Positions 35,323 to 46,198 are shown, numbered from the stretch's first letter. The stretch is 64,000 nucleotides of DNA from Sapria himalayana (GCA_029783825.1 JAREIK010002991.1:1129137-1193136), one strand, 5' to 3'. The notes: generated by a model from the sequence alone, not told the origin. Translations and numbers: made by a program.

Positions 35323-38300
35323 CGAATCCCCCTCCCGAAACCCCACCCTCCACTAGTAATTTCTTTAGACACATACATAATAATGATGATTTATATCTGC
35401 ATCCACACTACCATATGACATATATCAATTAATGACTCAAATGATTTTTGAATGTTTTTTTTCTTTCAATACAATATTTTTATTATTTTTTGATTTCTGC
35501 CGGTCATTTCACTATGCGATATATGTGAATGTATCATGCTACCAAATTCTATTTTTGATTAGGGAATGGAATGAATTTTTTTTTAAACAACTTTAATTTT
35601 TAGAGCTGAATGTTAATTATTTAATTATTTATTTCATTTTAATTCATTTAGATATGCCTTTTTCAATAAATAAAAAAAAATTCAAAATATTTTAATTGAT
35701 TTTTTATCCAAAAAGAAAAACTAACACAATCGTTCATTACCCAGTAAGACCCAAAATTATTGCGGGGTAAACGGTTTGTGCTAGGCTTATTGATTTGGCA
35801 ACAATCCCAGCATGATACAACCCATTTAATATTTCTACTCTGAATGGGTACAGATGATACTCATCAGAGATCAAAAATAGTATTATGAGTACAAATATAA
35901 TATTCATTAAGAATAAGACGTTCAATAATTCTATCCAACATTAGCATATTCTAACATCATAATAATTAATATGTTTTTTGTCTAATTGTTACTCCTGATA
36001 GAGTAATAATTGTTCATTCTCTTGACAATGCACCATATACTATAATCACTGATAATTTTGAAAAGAGATGTGAGAATAATCTTCTTGCTAATAGTGAGAT
36101 TTTTGTTGATATTTTATGCCAAAAAAAGAACTCAGTATGAATATTTCATTGAACAGAAAAAATGAGCCACCCAAAAAAGATGACATAAAAATAGAGGTGT
36201 CAAAAGGGCCGGACCGGCTCGGCCTGAATTTTTTGAGCGCGAGCGTGCCGCCGTGCCGGGCCAGACAAGGTTACTGTACCGTGTCGTGCCTGGCCCGACA
36301 CGGTTTAAAATAGCCGGGTCCCGCACGGCCCGTAGGCACTGCAGGTCATGCCGTGCCTTGCCGGCCCGCTCAGGCTTGCATGTCCGTACTGGTCATTATT
36401 CGGGAGACCACGGGTCGGGTCGAATCAGACCCGACCAGCTGTCTTTTTTGCGGGAGGGGTTATCGTGGGGTCGGGCTCACGGGACACCCGGCACGGGACA
36501 ATCCCGTGCCGGTGTGCCGTGCTGCTGGCCGAACCGTGCCGGTGTGCCGTGCTGCTGGCCGAACCGTGCCGGTGTGCCGTGCTGCGGGCTGAACCGTGCC
36601 GGTGTGCCGTGCAGTGGGCCGAACCGTGCCGGGCCAGGCACGGGCCCCAGCACAGGCATGGAATTTTTCCGTGCCGTGCCTGGCCGGGCCGGCCCGGCCC
36701 AGTTGACACCTCTACATAAAAATTAGAAGTCTTTGTTATTTTAAATTAAGATATATAAAATATAAATATATCTACAAGACAAACATTTGCCGTAGAAAGA
36801 GATATGATTTGAGGTAGCAATTCAATACTCATTATAATACTAATTTTACTTTTGTATTAAATCTTGACAATTTTAAAATCTTTTATATTCTTTTAAAAAT
36901 ATTTTATCATCTAGGAAGATGACAAACTATTTTGGATGAGGTGGGCGTAATCACATACAACCATACTTGTGATTTAGTTCTAAAAATACTTAGATAAGTG
37001 AGTTGTGACACACAAGCAGGTGTACACAATAAAGACTACACAAAAAAATATTAGTATGTTGAATACTAAATTGATTGACAAGAAACTTACACTTATTTAT
37101 AGTAATGATTATTGAGATTCCTTTTTTCATAGAGCCAAAATTATTATTATATTGTTACTTTCTATTATTATATCTCACAAAAAGATTATATATTAGTTAG
37201 TTATGAGAAAAGTAACCCTTCTTGATAATCTTGAAAAAAAAACATGTGCTTCATTTACCAAATTATATTATTTGCAAGAACATCAGCAAGGTGGGTAGAC
37301 TTTGAAAAAAAAATTAAAATTGAAACAATCTATTATGACATAGTTTAGTTTGTTCTTTTCAGTGTTGAACACATTTAGCCCTAAAAGATACATGTTGGAT
37401 TAATCTTGTATCTATTAACATAAAAGAGTTGGACAATAAATAATATTAATTGTATGCGTTGATAAAATTCTTATTACAAAAAAAAGATTGGGTAAATTAT
37501 CTCAAATAAATATATTCACACATTTTGAAATTAAAAAAAAAAGAATATCTTAAATATTTTCTAAAAACAAAGTAAGATACTCAGAAAGTATAAGTTTTTT
37601 TATCAGAGAAAATATGATTCAGATATTTTCTATGATCTTGCTATTGAATGTAGATTTGTCCATACATTATAGTTTCACAATTAATTCTACAAAGTATATG
37701 AGAATCATAAAAAAACTTAATTATTTAATAATCAAATTAGATATCACTTATATTATTAATATAATTAATTATTTTCAAGATTCTTCTAGACATACTCACA
37801 CAAAAGTAATTCTTATTATTCTCATCTATATGAATAAAACTTACTCATAATTTTATTAGAAAGATTTTAGTTAGAGATCAAAGACATAGTTAAGTAATGC
37901 TTACTCAGATTCTATCTAAGATATAGCTATTAGAGAGAGAAGAATCACTGCATCATGTTGTATCCTTTAATTAGAGACAATTTTATCTCCTGAAAAGATA
38001 AATTGCAAACCATTATTTTTAGATTCAAAACAAAAATATTGAACAGAACTATGACATAGATTATTTATGAATTTCAATAAATTAATTACCTCTTTGAAGG
38101 ACTCAACTTACCAATTCAGAGATCGATGATGTTTTAGTATGATCGTCAAGAAACTAGGCTCATTACTATCAATTCAACATTTTATGATTAAACAAAATAT
38201 ATTAAGATTGATTATTAATTCATACAAAATAAATTCATGACACTTAGATAGTCATTATCTACATGTCTACTAAAAAACTCTAAAAACTAGAGTTATTCAC

Positions 38301-41300
38301 TTCTCTTTCTTACCTTTTTTAAATAAAAGAGTACATTTCTATTTTTAAATGTTTTTGATATATGTGTGTGTGTGTGTGTATTCCCTTACTTTACTTTATT
38401 AAAAAAAATTATTGAACAATTTTATTTTATTTTGAATTATTTGTGTAAAAAATGAGCAATTATATGTGAACAATTAAAAACTAACTTGTAGTAACTTAGA
38501 AATAATTAAAAGATAAATCAAAAAGAATAGTGCTTTTTAAGTATACATATTCTATATATATAGAGATATATATAAACATATATTTATATATGATTGTGTG
38601 TATAAATATATTTATGTATATATAAAAATATATGCATATGCATAGATATATATATATATATTTATTTATATATTTATTTATTTATTTATATATATTTTTA
38701 TATTTATTTACTTATAAATATATACGTACATTTATGTGTGTGTGTGTGTGTGTAAATATTTAGATATATGAATGTACATGAATATGTGTGTTTTTGAAAT
38801 GGCAAGAAAAGATTGGAAGTTATTAAAAGTTAATATGTTTAGATATATTTAAAACAAAGTAAAAATTTATGGATGATTTTTTTAAAAACTCATATATTTA
38901 TATATATGGAAAGTTATAGAAAGTTGTGGGGTAAGTCATTTAGACATACATAAAAATAATTATAAAACACGAGGAAGATTTTTAATAGAAGCATAAAAAT
39001 ACAAAGAGCAGCCAATGAGATATACACAAAAAAAAGATATTACATATAAGTTTTACAAAAACATATATCATATGAGGGAGAAAGATTAGATACAGAAACA
39101 TACAAAACAAAGATATACAAAAATTATGTTTTCAAAAACAAGTTTTCATAAACTAAGTTAGAAAGGTGATATGATGAACCGAAGCAAGAGAAAAGATTGC
39201 ACAAAGCAAGAACAAACACAACCAAAGCATGAAGAAAGTTGTGAAAAAGGGAGCAAGAAAATTTTGAAACAAAAAAAAAGAGGAACTAGGAAAAGTTATA
39301 AAAATTGTTTATTTTCTAAAAAAAATTGAGAAAAATATTGCTGACATAACTTGCATAAAAAAACCAAAAAATGGTAAGATTTTTTCTCTTATTATTAATT
39401 TTGTTGTCATTTTTCTTTTTCCTTGTTATTAATCTTTTTGTTGTGAAATATATTATCATTTACTTATTTATTAAAAACACTAGCTAAAACAAAAATAAAT
39501 TACATTAACATGAATCATATGCAAAATTTTATTTACAATGTGATTTGTGTGAACGTTATGTTCTGATGCATTTCAAAATTAGATTTTCAAAAATTCTCTT
39601 TTTCATCCAATTGAATTTAATATAAATATTTTACTTTTATGTAGAGGTGTCAAACGAGGTGGGCTGGGCCGGGCTGGGCTAGTTTGTGGCTGCCCAACCA
39701 TGCTTCCGTGCCGTGTCTGGCCTGGGAAGGTTTCTTCAAGCCAGGACTGGCAGAGCACGTATGCTCGACAAGTTGAAAAACCATGCCAGGTCTGGCCCGT
39801 ACAGCCCAATTTTTAAAATAAAATTTTTTTAGATAATATTATTTTATATATAATTATAATTAGTTATTATACTTTAGGTAATCAATTTATGTTTACAATT
39901 TTTTTAATTTTAATTTAATACTTGAAACTTTAAAAGTTTTTTTTTAATGTTAATTGTTAATTGTATTTACTTTTTAGTATTTACTATTTAGTTAATGTTA
40001 ATTATTTTTAATACTTTATAATTTATAAATATATGTATTAGTGACTCAGTGTATGTGTATCAAATTATCAGACATAAGTATATGTATATTAAATATTTAA
40101 ATATGAATTAGAAAATATTATAACATACATATGAAAAAAAATTTAAAAACAATACAAAATAAAAAAAAGAATTAAATATTCAAGTTTAAACTTTCAAACA
40201 TCTCAACCAAAAATTAAAATAAACATAAAAGACAAAGACAAATATAATGTAAATAAATATGAGTAAATCGAAATTGAAAATCAAGATCAAACATAACTCA
40301 TAAGTATAATGAATAACACATAAGTGTCACAATCCAGCAATCATCAACCATCAAGCATCAACGTTATTAATCATAAATCATCATGTAATTATCATTCTCA
40401 ATATCAATATCACTATAATCATATGAATCATCATCAACAATCAATTCATCTGCTTTGGTAGCAGTCCAAGCACAATCCTCGATATCAAAGCTCGAATCAT
40501 CTCAATCCTTCATAAATACTAAAATCTCAATAATATCTAGACATAATTTTGATTTCCTATTAGAAATCATATTCACTACAACAACAACAAAAACTTCAAT
40601 GTTACGTTCGATACCGGAGGAGTCAGTAAATCCCATGTTATCTTAGATAACATGAGAAAGGTTGACTCGTATAATTTTCATCACTATAATATATCAAGAT
40701 TCTTAGTATCAGAATGTAAAAAGATTAAGCATTAATCAGTATCTAAGTAGCAAGACAGCTCGCTCCTATTTGACGGTTCACCCTGTCATTTCTCCCTAGC
40801 TAACTGAATAAAAAATTCTTCATCTCCGAATATGGTATCCAAGTACATACTCGAAATATCACTACTACTATCATCATATCTAATATCTTAGTATAAATAA
40901 TATATTCTAATGGGTTGTATCTAATATTCCTAATAAACATGCTAATCATTACTCCATTATTAGATACATTATCGAATGTGATACTACAAAATTTATTTTA
41001 AATTTTAAATTCTCTAAAGATTTTAATCATGCACTCAAAAATGAGCGAGATATCATGAGAATCTACATAGTATTAGATGAGGCATACATAAGATACATCA
41101 AGGTGAATAATTCAAATATCGGATATGACGGGCATCACTACATTATAATCTCTGAATTCATTAATTATTATTTATTTTTTTAACTTATAATATTTCAGTA
41201 TGTCGTTCCTAGATATGGACCTAGGAATCCTACGACATGCATGGTGAAAAAATATTTACATGATACTGACAACCATTGGATCCTCAAAATCAATTCGAAA

Positions 41301-44300
41301 ACCATATCATAGTGATCATTTTGATCATGTCCTCCCTTCCCAACTTGTTGTGGTATATGAAGGGGATAAACTTTGAGATTGAACTTGATCTAGCCTCAAA
41401 AAATCAACCACCGAGTATGGTTTCCTTATGATCTAATGCATCATATTTTTTGATGCATAGTTTGACATTCCTCTTAAGGTACCTAGTCCAACACTAACTC
41501 TTATAACTTAAAATTTTCTTAAAATATTTACACTGTAAGAATTATTCATCGACACCCCTAAAATTTTTTTATTTTATTATATTAAAATGACTCCTAACAC
41601 ATTAAGTTCTAATTTTTTGTTTTATAAATGTTTGGGCTAAGATGACTGGAAAAATCAAAATTTTAGCCGCCTCGGACATTTTCTAAAATTAAATTAATTT
41701 TACTTTCATTATTTAAATTAATATTTGTTATTTTAAATTTTTTCTTTAGACAAGAGAGTAGAATAGAAAGAGAGAAAGACTAGTTAAGTTAAGTTAATAG
41801 TTAACTAATAAAAAAATATGAAATACCCGTAAAGAGTAAACCAAAATGCATATAGCCGTATACTTTAACTTTTTTGAATTCTCACAGGACACGGCATGCG
41901 CACCATATATCCAAATACCATAACCAAGTTGTGAGTCTTGAAAAATTAATCTGAAATGCCAAGAGAGAAAAAATTAGGGGAGGGATGGAGAGAGAAGAAC
42001 AAATTTTAAAAGTAAGAGAATGAGAATGAGCTGATTTATGTTTTTAAAAAACATAAATCTTAGAGAGATAAGAGAAGGATTTAATAGATTAATAAAAAAA
42101 ATTATGATTTTTTTAATATTTAATAAATAATAAAGGAGCAGAATCCCTAGGGTCGTCGGATTCCACCTCATAGCCATTAGAGGTGAAATCCAATGGCTTC
42201 TGGAATAGCCGCTAAAGCTAAAAAGTAAATTATTTATGTTCGTAGTATATCGGGTCGAAAAAGACCATGAGTCCGATTTCAAGCCTGAAGAAAAAATCAG
42301 ATCCTTAAGGCCTCAGTATAGCTGTTTGGGTCAAGGCATCGTGCTGGCTGGGTAGGGCGATGCTCAGCTCGTGTCGAGAAACTGTGCCCATGGGCCTCAA
42401 TAGCGGACCGTTCCTGGCCTGGCACGAGGCCCAGTTGGCCTCAACACAACACAGCACCAGGAATGCCGTGAACAAGCCCGGCATGGACATGAGTTATTCT
42501 CGTGCCGTGCCATGCCATGTCTCGGGCGGGGCTGAGCAGGCCCAACCTATTTGATAACTCTACTTTTATGTGATCATTATTAAAAAAACTCAAACATTAA
42601 TGCTAATTCTTAAAAAGTTATAATTAATAGATTAAAGTAAGATGATTATAATTTTATAATATTAATCCTAGAAAGATTGAGATTATTAAATTATAAGTAA
42701 TATAATAAATATATTACATTTCCTACAAAACCAAAATGACTTATGATTTAATATAAATCATTTTCCTGGATTAACATAGAAATATATTTGTTATATATAA
42801 AAAATATTAAAAACATGGCAGATTCAGAAATATTACATATTAAATTCAAAATCTAATTTACTAGAAAATATTTACCAATATAAATGAAAAACAACTTACA
42901 AAGATTCGCCAATTCTAGCGTAATAGATTAATTATTTAATTAAAGTTTGTTCTTATTATATTATTTTCACATATATTCATTTCGTGTGCAAATAATATTC
43001 AATTCACTTATATCTTAATTATTGATCATGTATATGTGCATGAACTTTTTAAGTCTCATATCACTTTTTGAAATGACTAACACCTACCAACAAGTAAATT
43101 ACATATATCTTCACGAAGACGCTCATGAGACCACATACATGTGCTTTTTCTCTCTATCAAGTTGAATATTTAAGACGTGAATGAAAGGAATGATGAGGTT
43201 TCGTATAGTTTATAATTTTTTTTTTCTTGTTAAATCATATGAGAATACCCAACATGTTAGTTGTCACAATTATATTTATGTTTATTTTTCGATTATTGAA
43301 AGTTTATGAAAAAAGAAAATTTTACTTTTATATTTTCACGCCCATCTCTCCCAAATTGTCGCCGCAACCCTAATGGTTCCGGCCATAACAATACTAAAGA
43401 AGTTCACATTTCTATAAACACAAGCAAGCACCACAATTTAGCTTTAAAGAAACAAATATTGACAGGGAGAACCTATGTTGCACGAATACGCCTAGGAACT
43501 GCCGTGTCCGCGTGTCGGACACGCGGACACGGCGACACGGGTCGAATACGTGTCCGATACGCCGCGTGGCGTATCGGACACAAATCGGTATGCGATACGC
43601 CACGTGGCATATCGGATACGCGTCGGAGACGTATCCGACGCATTGTTTAGAAACATTAATCATTAACAACAGACGCGTCGTTTACCAACCAACACGTTTT
43701 TATGATTCTAACGCGTCGGAAATATACTATATATTAACGATTACTCCTACATCTCCAACAAATTGAGGAGCACACCGCCGACAGTGAGTTACCGACAAGC
43801 CGATTGCGGGAAATAGTTGTCAATTGTCATTGCGTCAAACGGGGAGGGGAGGAGCACACCGCCGAGGCGCCGACAGTACCTAAGGTAACCTAATTCTATA
43901 AAGGGAATGGGGGGTTTTAAAATCTGTATAGGGGGGGGGGGGGGAGTTCAAAAATCAAAACTATAAATGGAGGGTGGGGGGGAAGGTTCGGGAGGGGGGA
44001 GGGTGTTAGAGGGTTTAAATTTTTTTTATATTATTTTAAAATACCTTATATTTATAATTAATAATTTTTTTTTTAATTTTATTTTTTTTTATCATAACGT
44101 ATACTAGCCATATCCGTATCCTAATTTTTTAGAATTTGCCGTGTTCCCGTATCCTGCCGTGTCGTATCTCCGTATCCGTATCCGTGTCCGTGCAACATAG
44201 GGGAGAACAATATATAAATCACAATTATCGAAAATCATTTTCTAACACTAACTTTGCGGATCAAAATATTCTCATATGTAAATTCCAATTTCCAACTAAT

Positions 44301-45146
44301 GTGAAAGCCAGTCCATCTTTAGAAAATCCTTGCAATTCAAATATGTGCCTATTGTAAAAATTTGCATTTGTTTTCCTAAAAAACAATGCTTGGCAATGGC
44401 AATATCCCCCAAGAAAAGGAATTTTCTAATCAAGAAATAAAGGGTACCTATTGATTGCAGAGAAACTGAGATAAATAGGAGTAGAATCAATATTATTGGT
44501 AGGACTGAATGGTTGGACTGCACGTATATCATCCAGGCCAAGAACTGCATCAGCATGTTCATGAGTCAATACAATCTGTAATATGTAAGCACGTGTTATT
44601 AATGCCAAAAGAGACAAGAAGATAATGGATGGGGATTGTTAGCCATGTGTCGCATGAGAATAAAAAGTACTCATTGATTACAATGAAAATTTTATCCCTA
44701 GAATGCCCACTCGGTAGCAAAATGTAGGAGCGATTATATGCAATGAAAATTAAAAAAAAAAAAAAAAAAAAACATGAAAATCACTGTAAAATGAAAACAA
44801 ATCATGTGCAATATATGCCCATAATTGCATCTGGCATTGGCATATTTTAATTTGGAGCTAGCAGCACAAATATACACGCCAACTTGCTTTGTCATGGCCA
44901 CTATGGAATTCATACTATTACGACATCGCTTGTATAGATACACAAAAAACTAAAGCATACCTCTTGCTTATTATCCAATAAGAGAAAGTAATTACAGAAT
45001 GACGACTCACACAATCCACTCGAGGAACCTTATAGAAAGTAAACCACCTAAGAACCTGCTCCCTAAATGTCTTTCCAACATCAATCAAAATAAACTTGTG
45101 TTTAGAACCATCTGGGCAGTAATCAATCAGAAGAGAGGTGTTGCAC
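24211..45146 (-). CDS. MBL-fold hydrolase (PhnP / C777.06c-like), eight C-terminal exons
   Basis: Eight exons (join of 45146-45011, 44575-44448, 31125-30978, 30868-30763, 24816-24758, 24625-24590, 24460-24351, 24268-24211) read through in phase for 259 residues to a TAA stop. The protein is a metallo-beta-lactamase-fold hydrolase like the plant proteins annotated 'putative hydrolase C777.06c'; the substrate is unknown. Metal-site motifs, counted from the first visible residue, are THEHAD (49-54), VMHGEDY (138-144), AYISDVS (158-164, Asp at 162) and GMTHEFDH (221-228). The canonical HxHxDH motif appears as HEHADA, with the last His replaced by Ala; I recall the same variant in plant homologues. 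The expected N-terminal GTGCSS part (about 60 residues) is missing and was not found up to 64000. Introns in gene order are 435, 13,322, 109, 5,946, 132, 129 and 82 bp. All exons look intact. Confidence 0.92.
24351..24460 (-). CDS. MBL-fold hydrolase exon (TLEAVKRLCPRR...)
   Basis: This 110-nt exon encodes TLEAVKRLCPRRALLVG, then MTHEFDHDRDNAFLLEWSQ plus AG of an Arg codon. It carries the last metal-ligand His (GMTHEF). The acceptor is GTGCGCAG|ACTC and the donor is CAGAG|GTGAAT. Confidence 0.92.
24590..24625 (-). CDS. MBL-fold hydrolase micro-exon (KGSHNTHFCFPQ)
   Basis: This is a 36-nt exon of twelve codons in phase 0, encoding KGSHNTHFCFPQ. The acceptor is CATTGCAG|AAGGG and the donor is CCTCAG|GTATG. 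The reading LYK-KGSHNTHF-CFPQ-TLEAVK is continuous and family-like across both junctions. Confidence 0.88.
24758..24816 (-). CDS. MBL-fold hydrolase exon (ISKDGAGQLDLLILD...)
   Basis: This 59-nt exon completes a Val codon and encodes ISKDGAGQLDLLILDTLYK. The acceptor is GTTTCAG|TAATA and the donor is TACAAG|GTCAGT. Confidence 0.9.
24866..24930 (+). repeat. (AT)n/(AC)n microsatellite
   Basis: Runs of TA and CA dinucleotides just inside the 5.9-kb hydrolase intron. Confidence 0.85.
25125..25885 (+). repeat. Tandem array, about 155-165 bp units each led by (TG)n
   Basis: Units share (TG)n, TTTATGCAGAATGAATAATC, TCAATATTATTCTCGTTCAA, ACACATTTATTTTTA, CTAGTGTATTAGTATTTAT and TCAAGCACACTTTTCTAAAA. 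The ATGAATAATC mark recurs at about 25275, 25431, 25585 and 25749. A degenerate leading copy and a detached partial copy at 26181-26345 also exist. It lies in the 5.9-kb hydrolase intron. Confidence 0.88.
26346..27152. other. Hydrolase intron, AT-rich part
   Basis: I see nothing recognisable here apart from A/T-rich low-complexity sequence. Confidence 0.4.
27161..27628. mobile_element. hAT-type MITE, family B, decayed copy
   Basis: It starts CTAAGAAGTACGGATATGAA and is flanked by a perfect 8-bp duplication, ATCCCTAA, at 27153-27160 and 27629-27636. The right end is badly decayed (CTCCTCATTG where TGCTTCCTTG is expected). Subterminal ACGTGACGTATCAGACAC and CGGACAC motifs identify the family. 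Confidence 0.65.
27637..29650. other. Hydrolase intron, AT-rich part
   Basis: About 2 kb without a recognisable element. It contains a (TG)n run at about 29437-29457 and a short repeated phrase, AACATAGTCCGATATCA, at about 27875 and 27950. Confidence 0.4.
29680..30067. mobile_element. GC-rich hAT-like fragment, family A right end
   Basis: GC-rich sequence with repeated CATGCCG/GGCACGAC phrases, ending TTTAACACCTCTA at 30067, the right terminus of the TAGAGGTGTCAA family. The left terminus is absent and no duplication was found. Confidence 0.5.
30370..30699. mobile_element. GC-rich hAT MITE, family A (TAGAGGTGTCAA ends)
   Basis: A 330-bp element with a perfect 8-bp duplication, AAGCCAAA, at 30362-30369 and 30700-30707. 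It starts TAGAGGTGTCAA and ends TTTGACACCTATA. The body is dominated by GGCCCGG/CCGGGCC motifs in an AT-rich intron. It starts 63 bp after a hydrolase splice donor. Confidence 0.9.
30763..30868 (-). CDS. MBL-fold hydrolase exon (VMHGEDY...)
   Basis: This exon encodes VMHGEDYVSLGFLFGEK, then QRVAYISDVSRIPASTEY plus one base. It supplies a His and an Asp metal ligand. The acceptor is TTATTAG|GTGATG and the donor is AATATG|GTCTGT. A GC-rich MITE (30370-30699) begins 63 bp downstream of the donor. Confidence 0.92.
30978..31125 (-). CDS. MBL-fold hydrolase exon (IAVKFPYLV...)
   Basis: This exon encodes 49 residues, beginning IAVKFPYLVNKKLKEG and ending SGLNFVPLP, in phase with both neighbours. 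The acceptor is CAACAG|CATTG and the donor is CTGCCA|GTTACT. It is followed by an intron of only 109 bp. Confidence 0.92.
31480..32665 (+). pseudogene. hAT transposase C-terminus remnant, with family A-like right end
   Basis: At about 31735-31895 the plus strand reads LSRMTHDLLTLLVLSITSKF, aligning to the hAT dimerisation-domain block (SxMARDxLxIPVSTVASESAF), and continues ...DRRSKLRPNIIAVLTYLKD, aligning to the R.S.L.P..VEALIC..DWL tail. FGDYDFSIQL just upstream matches FGDEEFFIQL in the element at 39642-42563. GC-rich sequence from 32405 ends at about 32665 with TTTTACACCTC, a decayed family A end. The 5' part is missing. Confidence 0.65.
32666..34152. other. Hydrolase intron, AT-rich, with family A end fragments
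   Basis: It contains a family A right terminus, TTTGACACCTCTA, at 33100-33112. A 61-codon minus-strand frame at 33133-33318 is flanked by a direct repeat, CACCTCTAGATATC (see findings). The rest is AT-rich and unassigned. Confidence 0.4.
34161..34502. mobile_element. GC-rich hAT MITE, family A
   Basis: A 342-bp element with a perfect 8-bp duplication, GCCAAATT, at 34153-34160 and 34503-34510. Its ends are TACATGTGTCAA and TTGACACCTCTA. It is rich in GCCGTGCC/GGCACGGC. The 118-codon frame across it is a by-product of composition. Confidence 0.88.
34511..35033. other. Hydrolase intron, unassigned
   Basis: I see no recognisable element here. Confidence 0.35.
35034..35355. mobile_element. hAT-type MITE, family B, right end missing
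   Basis: It starts CTATGTTGCACGGACACGG and follows the 18896 element closely through its C-rich block, including a 28-base C run at 35292-35319. It stops at about 35355 without a right terminus. The truncation coincides with the C-rich tract. Confidence 0.75.
35356..36183. other. Hydrolase intron, AT-rich; decayed family A end
   Basis: CCCATTTAATATTTCTA at about 35819-35835 looks like a decayed family A right end (CCCATTTGACACCTCTA). The stretch up to 36183 may be copia-derived. Confidence 0.35.
36192..36714. mobile_element. GC-rich hAT MITE, family A, with internal 30-bp repeats
   Basis: A 523-bp element with a perfect 8-bp duplication, CATAAAAA, at 36184-36191 and 36715-36722. It starts TAGAGGTGTCAA and ends TTGACACCTCTA. 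Four tandem 30-bp units (CCGTGCCGGTGTGCCGTGCT plus 10 more bases) lie at about 36504-36623. Long spurious open frames exist on both strands. Confidence 0.92.
36723..38290 (+). mobile_element. Decayed Ty1/copia RNase H region
   Basis: In the plus frames, about 37730-38270 reads as a decayed copia tail: ...ITYIINIINYFQDSSRHTHT (ISYVVSVISQFM..P...H block), and at about 38140-38220 INSTFYD*TKYIKIDY*FI, aligning to the NPV.HERTKHIEIDCHFI block. It contains many stops. Sequence just left of the MITE may belong to the same element. Confidence 0.6.
38291..39633. other. Hydrolase intron, low-complexity AT-rich
   Basis: (TG)n at about 38363-38378 and 38737-38753, and long TATATATTTA-type stretches at 38555-38720. 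No gene was recognised. Confidence 0.5.
39642..42563 (-). mobile_element. Decayed 2.9-kb hAT element with family A ends
   Basis: The left end TAGAGGTGTCAAACGAGG (39642) and right end CCTATTTGATAACTCTA (42563) are decayed inverted repeats. They are flanked by a perfect 8-bp duplication, CTTTTATG, at 39634-39641 and 42564-42571. Both ends are GC-rich for about 170-260 bp. The inside holds an antisense hAT transposase remnant: a BED-finger-like region at about 41350-41500 and the dimerisation domain at about 40455-40900. It lies in the 13.3-kb hydrolase intron. Confidence 0.7.
40455..40900 (-). pseudogene. hAT dimerisation-domain remnant inside the 2.9-kb element
   Basis: The minus strand reads, across frames, FGDEEFFIQLAREK, RSELSCYLDTD, NLDIL, then MLSKITWDLLTPPVSNV and a tail corresponding to ...DWLR. 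This matches the order of the C-terminal hAT domain (KSELDRYLxE...FDILxWWK...YPxLSxMARDxLxIPVSTV). Stops and shifts are frequent. Confidence 0.7.
42572..43464. other. Hydrolase intron, AT-rich
   Basis: I see no recognisable element here. Confidence 0.4.
43473..44200. mobile_element. hAT-type MITE, family B (CTATGTTGCACG ends)
   Basis: A 728-bp element with a perfect 8-bp duplication, GGGAGAAC, at 43465-43472 and 44201-44208. It starts CTATGTTGCACGAATACG and ends CGTGTCCGTGCAACATAG. It is the closest relative in the window of the element at 428-1158 (same internal ACAGACGCGTCGTTTAC and G-rich blocks). Confidence 0.9.
44448..44575 (-). CDS. MBL-fold hydrolase exon with the HxHxD metal motif
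   Basis: This 128-nt exon encodes IVLTHEHADAVLGLDDIRAV, then QPFSPTNNIDSTPIYLSFSA. It ends with AG of a Ser codon completed 13.3 kb away. The acceptor is TTACAG|ATTGT and the donor is AATAG|GTACCC. A family B MITE starts only about 250 bp into the following intron. Confidence 0.93.
45011..45146 (-). CDS. MBL-fold hydrolase, first visible exon
   Basis: This exon completes a split codon (probably AG|G, Arg) and encodes 45 residues from CNTSLLIDYCPDGSKHKF through KVPRVDC. It includes ILIDVGKTFREQVLRW, typical of the strand before the metal motif. The acceptor is GGTACAG|GTGC and the donor is GATTGT|GTGAGT. The exon before it, expected to end NPNYR, was not found. Confidence 0.9.
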
Positions 45147-46198
45147 CTGTACCCATTAAAAACAAAATGAATATACTTGTATCATTGAATCCCATGCTAG
45201 AAATTAAAATCATATTTTAGGAGGGCATCAAAATTAAAATTGTAGCAAATTTATGAGCGTTGAGCTGAGGATCAAAATGCTGTGCAAGATGAGTACTAAT
45301 AATTATCCAAAATTTTATGTCCATTTAATAAAACATTTAAAAATAAAGGATTTAAAACATAAAAATTAAATATCACGAGTACTAATAATTACCCAAATCA
45401 AAATTTTCAAAAAAAAAAAAAATATGATATTATCGATAATTGAACATGCATGTTCAAAATATCATTACACACACTTTGTACATTTTTAATTTTCCTCATC
45501 TTCCTCTAATGTTAGGTCAAATTTTTCTTCATCTTCATCTACTAATGAAATAAAATGCATGATACTAGAGCCTATATCTATTCCTTTTAATCTAGGTATC
45601 AGTATTATGCTTGAGCTAGAAATTGTTATAGATCATAATATCACTTAATATCAATATCATCATTAAAAACAAAATCAACTGGTACACTTTAATGAAAAAA
45701 CTTATCTTTCATACTTTCAATAAACAAATTATTATTATGATCTATAACTTCAATAAACAAATTATTATTATGATCTATAAAAAAAATCGTATCAATATCT
45801 TTCATACTTTTAATGTAAATGAAATCATTCAGGCATTAATAATATTACCTAATTTATGTCTTATTATAAATTTGCACAAATTTATAAACTCATAAATATA
45901 TCTCAGAGCTTATAAAGCATAATTTTATTCACAACTAGATACATTACATGTTGGAAGAGAACTTGCACTACAGTTCTCTACAAATGTGAAATAGTGTATT
46001 CAAAAGCAACCCAACATTCAGTTGCAAATACTAGAATAATAATTTAGTAAAATAATTCACCAATTTAAAAAAAAAAACATAACGTTTTAATATATTTAAT
46101 TAAATAATCAAGCTAATGGTCTATGTCTCCTTGTCCAAACAATTAAATCATTGTTAGATAGACCTTCTTTGACCTTATCATACAAAATCATTTCAATT
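45147..46198. other. Upstream of the first visible hydrolase exon
   Basis: Presumably intron. A 40-bp tandem duplication containing TTCAATAAACAAATTATTAT lies at about 45715-45780. No N-terminal exon was recognised. Confidence 0.45.

Noticed and set aside
36253..36726. 157-codon and overlapping frames, with repeated AGVPCC/CRAV-type units
   Set aside because: They come from GC-rich MITE sequence with 30-bp tandem repeats; frames are open on both strands.
41974..42282. 102-codon minus-strand frame inside the 2.9-kb hAT element
   Set aside because: It is hydrophobic low-complexity sequence without a BED or other transposase motif; not claimed as the transposase N-terminus.
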